A stretch of 64,000 nt of DNA, from the NCBI GenBank assembly GCA_032717465.1, contig CM064632.1, positions 24,244,611 to 24,308,610 of the forward strand. The letters are read 5' to 3'. A program made the translations under genes and the position numbers. The notes below the pieces were generated by a model. The model ran no database searches. It saw only the letters and a program-made list of their open reading frames with translations, and had not been told where the DNA came from. This document shows, piece by piece, positions 10,921 to 21,055 of the stretch; within the stretch, counting starts at the first letter, position 1, and every line of letters starts with the position of its first letter. This stretch comes from Coenobita brevimanus. Its lineage: Eukaryota; Arthropoda; Malacostraca; Decapoda; Coenobitidae.

Positions 10921-10926
<6 letters not shown>
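9113..10926. repeat. AT-rich region with a degenerate recurring motif
   Basis: No gene found. Variants of CTGAAACTGAACGAACTGTGAGA recur at about 9736, 9888, 10087, 10165, 10213 and 10280 with irregular spacing, suggesting an old tandem or dispersed repeat. A poly(A) run lies at 10128-10147. The unit length is not determinable by eye. Confidence 0.35.
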
Positions 10927-11014
<88 letters not shown>

Positions 11015-11017
11015 CGT

Positions 11018-11058
<41 letters not shown>
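10927..11058. repeat. (TG)n microsatellite, ~132 bp
   Basis: Pure TG except for a short CG-interrupted core (CGTGCGTGTGCGTGTGCG) near 11011-11030. It is open in several frames as poly-(Val-Cys); these are not genes. Confidence 0.98.
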
Positions 11059-11059
<1 letters not shown>

Positions 11060-11399
11060 ACGCTATTTTTCTTACTCAGGAAAACAGAACTTTGCACAAC
11101 GGTAAACCTCCACCTCGATTACGTGTTAGGCAGGATGGGGCCAGTGAAAAGTGAAGATCCTCATGTACATCCGTTACGGTGAAGAGAGGCCATACAGTCA
11201 CCCTCTTTTATAGTGTAAATTTTCCTATAAACATAAGGTAAGTTGCATTACTAAAGAAGCTGGTGTAGGTGGGTGGGTGGTGTAGATGAATGGGTGGTGC
11301 AGATGAATGGGTGGTGTTGGTAGGAGGTGGATGTAGGCTGCGGGTTTATTAATCAGAAAAAAAAAAATGGCACAGTGGCAGACCTCCATCCCGACCAAT

Positions 11400-11401
<2 letters not shown>

Positions 11402-11468
<67 letters not shown>
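11402..11468. repeat. (TG)n microsatellite flanked by an 18-bp direct duplication
   Basis: Pure TG run. The sequence ACCTCCATCCCGACCAATC before it (from about 11382) recurs with one change after it (from about 11475), so the array lies between two copies of the same word. Confidence 0.9.
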
Positions 11469-11471
<3 letters not shown>

Positions 11472-11489
11472 TTACCTCCATCCCAACCA

Positions 11490-12603
11490 ATCTTTTTTTA
11501 CAGATATTTTAGGTACCAGCAATGTTTTAATCGATTCCACTCAAGGTGGCTGTTGTGTATATGTATGCAATGACTTATCTTGCTCTCGTGTTCCTGAACT
11601 TGATTCTTCTAAATTCTCTACTCTCCGGCTTCGGCTTTCCTGTCATTCTCTGACTAAATATATCTGCGCTGTTTACTTATCTCCTAAATCTACTGACTAT
11701 GAAAAATTCTTTGACTATCTTATTTCTACGATGGAATAAATTCTATCCATTTCTCCTTTCTCTGAAATCTCCATTCTGGGAGATTTCAATGTTCACCACA
11801 CCTCTGGCTCTCCTCTCCTTTCACTGATCCACCTGGTGAACAAGCCTACACCTTTTCTGTCCTTAATGACCTATAGCAGCTTGTACAGCACCCTACCCGT
11901 ATCCCTGCCCTGACCGCCTTGCAGAGAGCTCCAACATACTTGACCTCTTCCTTACAACTAATCCTTCTGCTCATGCTGTTAATCTTTCCTCTCCGTTGGG
12001 CTCCTCCGATCACAACCTAATTACCTTGACCTGTCCTATCACTCCGGTGCAGCCTGTGGACCCCGCAAAGAAACATTGACTGTGGCACTTTGGAGCTCTA
12101 GATTGGGTGGCCCTCAGGCAGTACTTCTTTGATTTTCTCTGGAATGATTATTGCTTCCATGGCCGGAAGCCATCTGCGTGTGCCTTGCTCATTACGGAGG
12201 TTATTCTCTCAGGCATAGAAGCATACATTCCCTTCTCATACCCTCTGACTAATGCAAGAAAGCCTTGGTTTAATCACACTTGTTCTAATGCTGTCCGCAA
12301 CAAGGTACCAGAGCCAACCCACCCCTGAATCACATCATGTTTATGTTTCTGTCCAGAATCGTGCTAAGTCTATTCTTCGCTCTGCTAAAAATAATTTCAG
12401 CCATACTAAATGCTCTTAACTCTCCAAATGGAATTCTTCCCACTCCTTCTGGCACCTTGCCAAAAACCTTTCTAACAACTTAACCTCACCATCCTTCCCT
12501 CCTCTTTTCTACTCTGATGGCTCCATAGCTATTTCTTCTACTGATAAAGCAGATCTCTTCGCTCAAACTTTCTCCTCTAATTCCAACTTAGACGATTCCG
12601 GTG
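11490..12603 (+). pseudogene. Jockey-type LINE: endonuclease and linker fragment
   Basis: Conceptual translation shows YICAVYLSPKSTDYEKFFDY and ILGDFNVHH (about 11778-11798). The latter is the conserved GDFN-H box of the apurinic-like endonuclease used by Jockey elements to nick target DNA. Downstream pieces read GSSDHN-like, FDFLWNDYCF and KPWFNHTCS, typical of the EN-RT linker in decapod Jockey elements. The frame is broken at least five times in 1.1 kb (for example the stop after 11739). It ends exactly where the RTE-like element is inserted. Confidence 0.78.
12589..12603. other. Target-site duplication (15 bp), left copy, of the nested RTE-like LINE
   Basis: TAGACGATTCCGGTG at 12589-12603 is repeated at 14226-14240. 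At least 13 bases (GACGATTCCGGTG) are unambiguous; the leading TA could belong to the ATAG tail. Confidence 0.9.
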
Positions 12604-14225
12604 ATCCAAGTATAAGTGGCTGGGGAATGGCTGGGAGAAGGAGGGAGGTGAGAAGACAGGAAGAAATCAGTAGGATAGAAGTTCTGGAAGCAATGAAGAA
12701 AGTTAAATTGGAGAAAGCCCCAGGAATTGATGGAGTGTGTGGTGAAATGTTGAAGCATGGGGGAGAGATAGTAGTAGAATGGATGTGGAAGTTGTGCAGA
12801 TTGGCCTGGGAGGAAGGTAGAGTTCTGGAGGATTGGAAGTCAGGTAAAATTATTCCCTTGTACAAAGGAAAAGGGGAAAAAAATAGTGTGTGATAATCAT
12901 AGAGGCATTTGTCTTCTTAGTATAATAGGAAAAGTGTATGGTAGGATACTTATTGACAGAGTTAGGGAAATAACAGAGGAATTAGTTGGAGAAGAACAGG
13001 AAGACGCCTTAGAAAGGGAAGAGGTTGTGTAGATCAGATATTCATTCTTAGATCTTTAGTGGAAAAGTTTCTTGAGAAGGGAAAGAAGTTGTATGCGGCT
13101 TTCATGGATTTGGAGAAAGCATATGACAGGGTGGATAGACAGGGATTGTGGAAAGTATTAAGAATATACGGAGTAGATGGAAAGTTGTTGAATGCTGTGA
13201 AGAGTATGTATGATGGTGCTAAGGCTGCAGTGCGTGTGGATGGTGAACTGAGTGAATTTTTCTCTTTGAAGGTTGGGTTGAAACTGGAATGTGTCATGAT
13301 TCCATGGTTGTTCAATCTGTACATGGATGGGGTAATAAAAGAGGTACAAGGTAGGGTAGTGGATGTTGGAGTGGCCATGGTGAGAGAGGGTAGTGTTTGG
13401 AAACTCCCTGTACTGTTGTTTGCAGATGATACTATGGTGTTGAGTGATGACGAAGGGGAGCTGCGAGGCTTGGTGGATGAGTTTAGGAGTGTGTGTAAGA
13501 AACGGAATCTAAAGGTGAATATAGGGAAGAGTAAAGTGATGGTCTTTGAGAGAGGTGAAGTCAGTGAATGTACAGCGAGGTTGGATGGTGAGGAATTGGA
13601 AAATGTGAGTACGTTTAAGTACTTGGGTAGTGTGATGAGTAAGGATGGAGGTTTGGAGGGTGAAGTGCTTAAAAGGTTACAGCAGGGAAGAAAGGTTGCT
13701 GGTTCCTTGAAAACAGAGATAAGAAACAGGGAAGTGAGCATGGAAGTGAAAAAGTTACTACATGACAGTATTGTGATACCGACTCTAACGTATGGAAGTG
13801 AAGCTTGGACATTGTTGGAAGGGCACAAGTCAAGAGTGAGAGCAGTGGAAATGAGTTCTTTAAGAGGAGCCTGTGGAGTCACATGGAGAGGCAGGCTGAC
13901 AAATGAGGACATAAAGGAGCATTGTGGTGTGGATGTGGATGTGATAGGAAGGGTAAGGAGGAATACGCTGAAGTGGTTTGGCCATGTGGAGAGGATGGAG
14001 GGCGAAAGACTGACGAAGAGAGTGTATGTGAGTGAGGTGGAGGGGGGAGAGGGAGGGGGAGGCCGAGTATGAGATGGAGGGATGATGTGGAGAGGTATAT
14101 AAGAGAGGGGGGTGTGAGTTGGAAGCAGGGCAGTGAAATGGTGGGGGACAGGGCGACGTGGAGGCGATTTGTTTGTGGCCACCCCGAACGAGATTGAGGC
14201 GTCTGGCAATAGATAGATAGATAGA
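12604..14225 (+). mobile_element. RTE-like LINE, 5'-truncated, inserted in the Jockey element
   Basis: A 1.6-kb insertion bounded by a 13-15-bp target duplication and ending in an (ATAG)n tail at about 14209-14228. It begins within the linker just before the RT and is the same family as the element at 826-8557. Confidence 0.92.
12627..14072 (+). pseudogene. RTE-like reverse transcriptase (frameshifted copy)
   Basis: Two main open pieces. 12627-12893 encodes RT block 1 (KKVKLEKAPGIDGVCGEML, WKLCRLAWEEGR). After a frameshift at about 12885 and another near 13010, 13059-14072 (337 codons) carries KLYAAFMDLEKAYDRVD, MYDGAKAAVRVDGELSEF, the intact catalytic box LLFADDTMVL (FADD at 13419-13430), FKYLGSVMSKDGG, TYGSEAWTLLEGHKS and KWFGHVERMEGERLT. 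A usual GLKQGC box reads GLKLEC here, a likely inactivating change. The element would copy its RNA at a nicked target (target-primed reverse transcription) if intact. It is younger than its host, since the frame is much better preserved. Confidence 0.9.
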
Positions 14226-14240
14226 TAGACGATTCCGGTG
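14226..14240. other. Target-site duplication (15 bp), right copy
   Basis: Direct repeat of 12589-12603, after which Jockey coding sequence resumes (FPPSDFLMADIKISSADVF). Confidence 0.9.
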
Positions 14241-14828
14241 CTGTTCGTCCATCATTTCCCCCCTCTGACTTCCTCATGGCTGACATTAAAATTTCTTCAG
14301 CTGATGTATTTTCTGCCATCACTGGCCTTAATACTAACAATGCATACGGGCCTGATGGAATCCCTCCTGTTGTCTTCAAGAACTGTGCTTCTGTGCATAC
14401 ACCCTGCCTAGGTAAACTCTTTCACCTTTGTCTTTCAATTTGTACCTTTCCTTCTTTGCTGGAAGTTTGCTCTCATTCAGCCAGTCACAAAGAAGGGTGA
14501 CCATTTCCAACCCTCTAACTATCGTCCAGTTGCTTTAACATCCCGTGTCTCAAAAGTTTTCGAGTTAATTCTTAACACAAAAATTTTAAAGCATCTCTCC
14601 TATCACAACCTTCTTTCTGATAGTCAGTAAGGGTTCCGTCAGGGATGCTTCACTGGCGATCTTCTCACCTACCTTTCAGACTCCTGGTCATCCTCCTTTC
14701 AGGACTTTGGCGAAAGTTTTGCCATTGCACTTGGCATCTCAAAGGCTTTCGATCGAGTCTGGCATAAATCTTTATTTTCCAAACTGTCCTCTTACGGTTT
14801 CTATCCTTCTATCTGTGCCTTCATCTAG
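14241..14828 (+). pseudogene. Jockey-type LINE: reverse transcriptase N-terminal blocks
   Basis: Reads DFLMADIKISSADVFSAITG and NNAYGPDGIPPVVFKNC, the GPDG-containing RT block 1. Next come NYRPVALTS-like, GFRQGC-like and ISKAFDRVW-like blocks in shifting frames. Interrupted at about 14828 by a SINE inside the codons that read CAFIS...SFLSGHST in decapod relatives. Confidence 0.8.
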
Positions 14829-15156
14829 AGGGGGATGATCTGGCTCAATCAGTAGAGAGGTGGCCTACAGTCCTACCGGACCCAGGTTCAAATCCTGGCT
14901 GGGGCAGGGAACAGTTTAAGGATTTGAATTTCATAAAAAGCAGACTTTACTGACCTACCAGAAGACCCGCCGACATGTCGTAAAAATACCCTCGCTAATA
15001 CCAATACACCAGTCCTGTATGAGACAGCCCTAGCATGTATTCAATATGGACGGTGGGTGTTAGCGCCGAAGTGGTGACATGTAGAGGTGTATGATATGTA
15101 GGAGGACTACTGGGCCTTGGAAGCAGGCTGTGAAGCCTATGCCCAGACTCGAGCAC

Positions 15157-15188
<32 letters not shown>
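14829..15188 (+). mobile_element. tRNA-derived SINE with poly(A) tail, inserted in Jockey
   Basis: About 360 bp. The head carries an A-box-like TGGCTCAATCAGTAGAGAGG (14841-14860) and a near-perfect B box GGTTCAAATCC (14885-14895). These are the internal RNA polymerase III promoter elements of a tRNA-related SINE. The body is non-coding and ends in about 28 adenines (15161-15188). It interrupts Jockey RT codons, with almost no Jockey sequence lost. No clear long target duplication is visible. Confidence 0.82.
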
Positions 15189-15190
<2 letters not shown>

Positions 15191-16279
15191 ATCCTTTCTG
15201 GCCATTCTACTGTATAACCGCTGTTGTAGACGGCCATCGTTCTTCTCCTAGATCTATCAACAGTGGTGTTCCTCAGGGCTCTGTCCTATCACCTTTTATT
15301 CGTCAATGACTTTCCAAGCTGTACATTTAACCCTATCAACTCGTACACTGGTGATTCCACTCTTCACCTTTCCATTAGGTTCTCACAACATCCATCTCAG
15401 CAGTTACTTCAACAAACAAAGGATGATGCTATGGCACACCTAATGTCTGACTTGGCTCGTATCTCTGACTGGGGTAAAAATAATCTTCCTGTTTTTAATG
15501 CATCAAAAACTCAGTTTTTACACCTGTCAACCCGACACAATCTTCCCCAGGAGTACCCACTAATGTTTAATAATATCAAGCTCAATCATGCATCATCCTT
15601 GAACATGCTTGGGGTTTCATTCACTCGGGACTTCTCTTGGAAAGATCCTATTGCATCTCTTGTAAAATCTGCTTCCACGAGATTGGGTGTGCTAAGCTGA
15701 CTGCGTACCTTCTTTACCCCTGCACAGTTGTTTACTTTATACAGGAGTTTTATTCGCCCCTGTGTGGAGTACAACTCTCATGTGTGGGGAGGATCCCCAC
15801 ATACAGCTCTTCTCAATTGGGTGGAGTCAAAGGATTGTCGTCTCATTAACTCGCCTCCTCTTACTGGCTCCCTTCAACCTCTGTCTCTTCTCCGCAATGT
15901 TGCATCTTTATCTCTTTTCTATTGCTACTTCCATGGTCACTGTTCCTCTGAACTGTCTCCTTGCATCCCTCCACCTCTACGACGAGTGCGTAGCACCCGT
16001 CTAGCAACAAACTCTCATCCTTTTTCTGTCCAACGCTCTAATGCAAGAGTTAATCGTTACTCCCAGGCCTTCATTTATGCAACAGGTCAACTCTGGAACT
16101 GTCTCCCTCTGTCTGTATTTCCTATTTCCTATGATCTCCAATCTTTCAAACGCAGTATGTCCAGGCATCTCGAAATGAACAGATCTTGAATTTGGCTCTC
16201 TTTTGTTTTGTTTTTTTCTTGGAAGGAACGGTCTGCGGGCTCCTGGTCTTTGGTTCCTTCTTTCTTGCATAAAAAAAAG
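15189..16279 (+). pseudogene. Jockey-type LINE: RT catalytic region, C-terminal domain and 3' end
   Basis: Starts SILSGHST and shows GVPQGSVLS-like. The catalytic box is mutated to YTGDS (15343-15354) where YADDS is expected. It continues ISDWGKNN, FNASKTQFLHLSTR, SSLNMLGVSFT, SIRPCVEYNSHVWGGS, INSPPLTG and LWNCLPLSVFP. The last open frame ends at 16189. A 90-bp 3' UTR follows, ending GCATAAAAAAAA. The lost catalytic aspartate context and the frameshifts make it dead. Confidence 0.85.
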
Positions 16280-16407
16280 ACTATCCAGGTGTAATGTGTT
16301 GCATAAATCGCTAAGTAAGAGCTGTTAAGTATTATCTAAACCCCAAACTACGGTATCTATTTCTGTCTTTCCATTTTTAATGTCTCAATACTATATATTC
16401 CTACATC

Positions 16408-16410
<3 letters not shown>

Positions 16411-16455
<45 letters not shown>

Positions 16456-16604
16456 ACCAGCACGCCATGTATTGAGTCGCCAGAGTATATACGCGCAGAC
16501 CCCAACATAAATAAGAGAGTTGTGACGCAGGTGAGGCTCGTATCGGAAAATGATATATGAAAAATTCTCTCCGGGTCAAAGGGATGGTTTGGGAGTGGTG
16601 CTGC

Positions 16605-16639
<35 letters not shown>

Positions 16640-16874
16640 ACCAGGAGGAAAACACTAATGGATAGATTATCCTCCCCCTCCCACCACCACACACATACAT
16701 CTTCCTCCTCTCGATTTCTCTCCGCACTTCGTCTTTATTTGTTTTCACTTCCCTCTCGCTCCCTCCCTCCCTATCTTTTCCTTCCCTCTTTGGAGACAGA
16801 GAGAGGGAAGAGATAGGGAGGAGGAACAAGGAAACAAGCAAAGACGAGGTTCAGGGAAATCGCGAGAAGAGGGA

Positions 16875-16927
<53 letters not shown>

Positions 16928-16989
16928 GGTAGGAAAGGGAGAATCATCCACCTTTCATCACAGTTTTCCATATGGTTGGAAAAAAAAAT

Positions 16990-17030
<41 letters not shown>
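16411..17030. repeat. Cluster of dinucleotide microsatellites
   Basis: (CT)n at 16411-16451, (GA)n at about 16609-16636, pyrimidine-rich 16740-16800, (TG)n at about 16877-16925 and (CT)n at 16995-17028, in about 600 bp. No gene. Confidence 0.95.
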
Positions 17031-17032
<2 letters not shown>

Positions 17033-17125
17033 TGTGACCTTATGTTTTAATGTCACTACCCCGACTCTCTGGTTAGCACACCTTTAAGGCCATTTTCGTT
17101 TTTAATTAATATTGTGATGGTCCTA

Positions 17126-17250
17126 ATTATTATTATTATTATTATTATTTAGTGCTACGATATATTAGTCATATCGTCATCGTCAGTAGTAGTAGTAGTA
17201 GTAGTAGTAGCAGTAGCAGCAGCATTAGTAGTTGTAGTAGTAGTAGTATC
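17126..17250. repeat. (ATT)n and (TAG)n trinucleotide repeats
   Basis: TTA/ATT repeats at about 17126-17150 and TAG/CAG repeats at about 17187-17250. Confidence 0.9.
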
Positions 17251-17329
17251 TGAAAGTGTTGGTGTTGGAAGTTTCACTGAGGTAGGTGAGGAACCATTCC
17301 AATCACAAGGGAATAATTATATTACCATT

Positions 17330-18330
17330 GGTGATGGGGTACTGGCAGTGTTGTGGTGGTGGCGTTGATGGTGTGGTAATGGTGTGGTGTGGGGGAGTAG
17401 GTGTAGTGGTGTGGTGGAGTAGATGTCGTGAATGAGGTAGGGTACATGTGATGAGTGTGGTGATATTGTGATGGGCTGTGGTGAGGGTGGTGGTTGTAAT
17501 GGTGGTGGTGTGGCGGAAATAAGAGTTAGAGCGACGGTGTACTGGAAATGTGGTGAGTTGTGGTGGTGGTAGGGTGGTGGGCTGTGGTGGTGGTAGTGTG
17601 GTGGGTTGTGGTGGCGATGGCTGTGAAACAGACTCGATGTGGTGTTGGTGGTGCGGTAGGTTATGGTGGTGGTAGTTGTGATGTAGAAGACTAAATGTGG
17701 TGCTGGTAGTGTGGAGGGTTGTGGTTGTGGTTGCTGTGGTGTAAGCTTGACTGCGTGTGGTGTTGCTAGTGTGGTGGGTTGTGGTGGTGGTGGTAGTTCT
17801 GTAGTAAATTGCGTGTGGTGTTGGTAGTGTGGTGGGTTGTGGTGATGGTGTTCGTCATGTGGTAGGTTGTGGTGGTGCGGTTGGGTGTGGTCTTGTGCAG
17901 TCGTTTGACCGATGATTTTTGACGTACAGACATTCAGCCGATGGATGGATGATGACAGAACGATGATTTGACCGAGAGACGTTATGACTTACCGGAACTT
18001 TCGCCGACATGACGTTAAGCCGATCGGACGGCTGGCTGAAGGAAACTATTTTGTGGTGGTGGTGGTGGTGGTGGTGATGGTTATATAGTTACGATGGTTG
18101 AATCTGGTGGAGTATGGTCAAGAGGGTGTTGTGGTGGTGATGGTTACTGGAGTGATGGAGTGAGGGTGTGGTCAAAATTCTGTTGTGACTGTGGTGGTGG
18201 TGGTGATAGTACTTGGTGTGGTGGGATGTGGATTTTTGTGATGAACGTGTTGTGGCTGTGGTGGTGGTGATGGTGTGGTGGAGATCTGATAAATCTGTGG
18301 TATGGATAACGAGGGTGATGAATTATTCTC
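17330..18330. repeat. GTGG-rich minisatellite-like region
   Basis: About 1 kb dominated by GTGGTGGGTTGTGGTGGTGG variants on the plus strand, with a loosely periodic unit of 55-60 bp (GGTGTTGGTAGTGTGGTGGG...). An unrelated island at about 17905-18040 interrupts it. No ORF of interest. Confidence 0.75.
17905..18040. repeat. Island of short GACCGA/GCCGAT motif repeats
   Basis: TTGACCGATGATTT, TCAGCCGATGG, TTTGACCGAGAGACG, TTCGCCGACATGACG and TAAGCCGATCGG follow each other at roughly 20-50-bp spacing, unlike the surrounding GTGG DNA. Confidence 0.4.
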
Positions 18331-18862
18331 TAGATCGTAGGATGGTTTTGGCAATTGGTCGTTATAACATTTGTTGTCGACCACTCAAATTATGGATCAG
18401 ATTTCGCTTAAAAGTGAACATGGTTCTTACTCACAGTTCTATACATATATAATAAATGAGAAATACATGAAGTATATTTCGAGGGATAAAAATCAACAAT
18501 ATATAAAAAGAACAAAAAGTTATACAATGGCAATGCCATTCCAGTGGGGGTAATATTCAGAGGCTATTCAGACTAGGGGGTGCAGAATACACCCAGATTT
18601 CTGCCATTCGATTAGCAGTGGAAAGAAAATTGGCTGTCAAACCAGCCCACTTTGGTATCACGAAATATGGAAGTTGCCAAGTGGAAGGGCCATTGTGGAA
18701 AATATTCTCGTCGTTTTGGGAGGCTGCCTAACACATCTTCCTTATGAGTTTATTTCTGTATATGGCACATCAACACTCTCAGGCTCCTATACCCACTCAT
18801 AAAAGAATAAAATTAAACTCTTCATTCCGGTGACGTAATATTTTAGTTTGTTCCTGCTGGTT

Positions 18863-18955
18863 TCGGACGCTTTAATTCAACTTAGGAGAGAATTTTCGAA
18901 CTGAAGGGGGGGGGGATAGAAATAGCCTGAATCAACCCCTTGCACAGTTAAGGTG
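18863..18955. repeat. MITE family A copy
   Basis: TCGGACGCTTTAATTCAACTTAGG is followed by TTTCGAACTGAAGG and AACCCCTTGCACAGTTAAGG, matching the order end-core in other copies. The remainder of 18331-19156 is unassigned. Confidence 0.5.
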
Positions 18956-19156
18956 AATGAAACAGTTTAAAAAGTTTTCGGGTGGTCAGATAATCAAAAA
19001 TGAAAAACACGTAATCGCAGGGAAGGGGTTAAGAGGATGGATGAAAATACCTGCTATCTCATTTTGCGAAGCAAGGATAAGTGTCATATTGTTGCCTCTC
19101 CCTTCCCCCCATCCATCCTACTCATCCCATCCCCTTTCAACCATAACTACAGGTTT

Positions 19157-19243
19157 TTCACGTTAACTTGGCCCAGATTTTCGTTCTTCTGTAGTTTATT
19201 TCATGTAACTCTGTGGCAGAAAAACAATATACTATGGCTCTAC
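19157..19243 (+). repeat. MITE family B, left part (split by the LARD-like element)
   Basis: TTCACGTTAACTTGGCCCAG starts the copy and aligns with 39823, 47122 and 60014. It stops at ...GGCTCTAC where the LTR element begins, and resumes at 23252. Confidence 0.8.
19240..19243. other. Target-site duplication CTAC, left copy
   Basis: CTAC precedes TGTCATAAAAG and recurs at 23248-23251 after ...CTCCTAATA. Confidence 0.65.
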
Positions 19244-19870
19244 TGTCATAAAAGAGACTTTGTAGTTACTTGTAGAGGAGTTATATATATATTAGACTTG
19301 TGGACGAGCGGTTGTTATACTTGAGTAGCTTTGTGAGTAGATAATCTTCTTTTCTATTTGTCATGTAGTGACAGGAGAGGTAAAGAATAGTATGGGACTA
19401 TTTTTATTTGTCTTGGAAATATTAACAAGTCTCTCACACAGAGCGAAGTATAAAGCAGAGTCCCGCTAGCTATCTCTCTGTCTCGCTCTCTCTGTCTCTC
19501 TCTCAAGTTGCTAAGCCCTTCTCCCTGCGACCTGTCTGTTCTATCGCTAGCTTCCTTCTGACTTCTCTTTCCTAAATTCTGGTGAAACAGGAGACGTATC
19601 ACGTGTGTTCCTTGTGATTGGAAAGTTCTAGAAGCCTGTGTGTGAGTATGTGTGTATGTGTGTGTATGGTCAACAAGGCTTTGTCACCTGGTGGATTGCT
19701 GACAACTAACTGCATCATCTCTTTACTGGCTACTTCGTAATCTGTCGTCAGCTTTTCCTCAGTGTAACTTGCAAGATCATTTCCCATTCCCAGGCTCGCA
19801 TAGAGCTGTCTATCTATCTATTTATCTATCTATCTATTATGATTTGTAATTATAATATGGACTCCTAATA
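19244..19870 (-). repeat. LARD-like element, left LTR
   Basis: From TGTCATAAAAG to ACTCCTAATA. Contains a (CTCT)n-type run and (TATC)n near its right end. Confidence 0.8.
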
Positions 19871-20329
19871 TATGCTCGGTCACGCGAAAATGGCGTACCA
19901 TCGACAGTTAATAGTCATGACATATTAATACATATTATATACACATTATAACGAACTTATAAGCTAATTAAGTGAAATACATAATATTGTAAAAGTAACA
20001 TAATTGTATGAATATTGTCTACATATAATATTCATAGTAAATAGTGATTATTCAGTAATATTATATTTTAAACAGGTTGTATACATTCTGTGAGATGTGT
20101 ATGTATAACAGACATACGCATATAATTGTGCAATGGTAATACTGCTAGGTTATACATTACATATTGAGTTATCACTTTAGTAATGTCTAATATTTCACCT
20201 AACTTGTATGATGATACTGGTAATACAGAATTGTGCTATAGATGTATGACTTATAATATTGTACTAGCATTGTGGTAATACATAACTGTAACATTTTATG
20301 AATTGTTACATAATATTGTGGTAATGCAT

Positions 20330-21055
20330 AATTGTGTTGGCCTTATAACTGTAGTTACATTTTGTTAATGCAACTGTTACATAAGTGTCTTGGCCTTATG
20401 ATTGTAGTTAAAGTTACATAAAAGTTACATCTTGTTAATGCAACAGTTACATAATTGGCAAAGTGTAAAATAATGCAATCGTTTGTCGTTACATAATTGT
20501 TACATATCGGTTGTAGTTACATAATTGTAGTTAAAGTTACATAAAAGTTACATCTTGTTAATGCAACTGTTACATAAATGGTACATATTGTTTGTAGTTA
20601 CATAATTGCAGTTAAAGTTACATAAAAGTTACATCTTGTTAATGCAACTGTTACATAATTGGCAAAGTGTAACACAATGCAATCGTTTGTCGTTACATAA
20701 TTGTTACATATCGTTTGTAGTTACATAATTGTAGCAAGTGTAACAATGCAATCGTTTGTCGTTACATAATTATAATATGAAGTTACATAATTGTTACATA
20801 TCGTTTGTAGTTACATAATTGTAGCAAGTGTAACATAATGCAATCGTTTGTCGTTACATAATTGTTACATATCGTTTGTAGTTACATAATTGTAAAGTTA
20901 CATCTTGTTAATGCAACTGTTACATAAATTGGTACATATTGTTTGTAGTTACATAATTGTAGCAAGTGTAACATAATGCAATCGTTTGTCGTTACATAAT
21001 TATAATATGGAGTTACATAATTGTTACATATCGTTTGTAGTTACATAATTGTAAT
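20330..21055. repeat. GTTACATAA-rich internal array
   Basis: About 700 bp in which GTTACATAATTG, GCAAGTGTAACATAATGCAATCG and AAAGTTACATCTTGTTAATGCAACTG modules alternate in shuffled order. GTTACATA occurs several dozen times, in forms suggestive of repeated unequal exchange. Interior sequence on both sides (19871-20329 and 21056-22638) is AT-rich and shows nothing coding. Confidence 0.85.

Larger units (their letters stand above)
11490..16279 (+). mobile_element. Jockey-type non-LTR retrotransposon, 5'-truncated and dead, with nested insertions
   Basis: The host element of this block, read on the plus strand in three pieces: 11490-12603, 14241-14828 and 15189-16279. The order is endonuclease C-terminal part, linker, RT and 3' domain, then a short 3' UTR ending in a run of A at about 16270-16278. 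Many stop codons and frameshifts interrupt it. The 5' end lies near the (TG)n array; the first part of the endonuclease is missing. Confidence 0.85.

Noticed and set aside
10927..11058. Poly-Cys/Val and poly-His/Thr ORFs over TG/AC runs
   Set aside because: Simple-repeat translation, repeated at every dinucleotide microsatellite in the window.
13034..14209. Minus-strand 391-codon ORF
   Set aside because: Antisense shadow of the plus-strand RTE-like reverse transcriptase, which has the FADD box.
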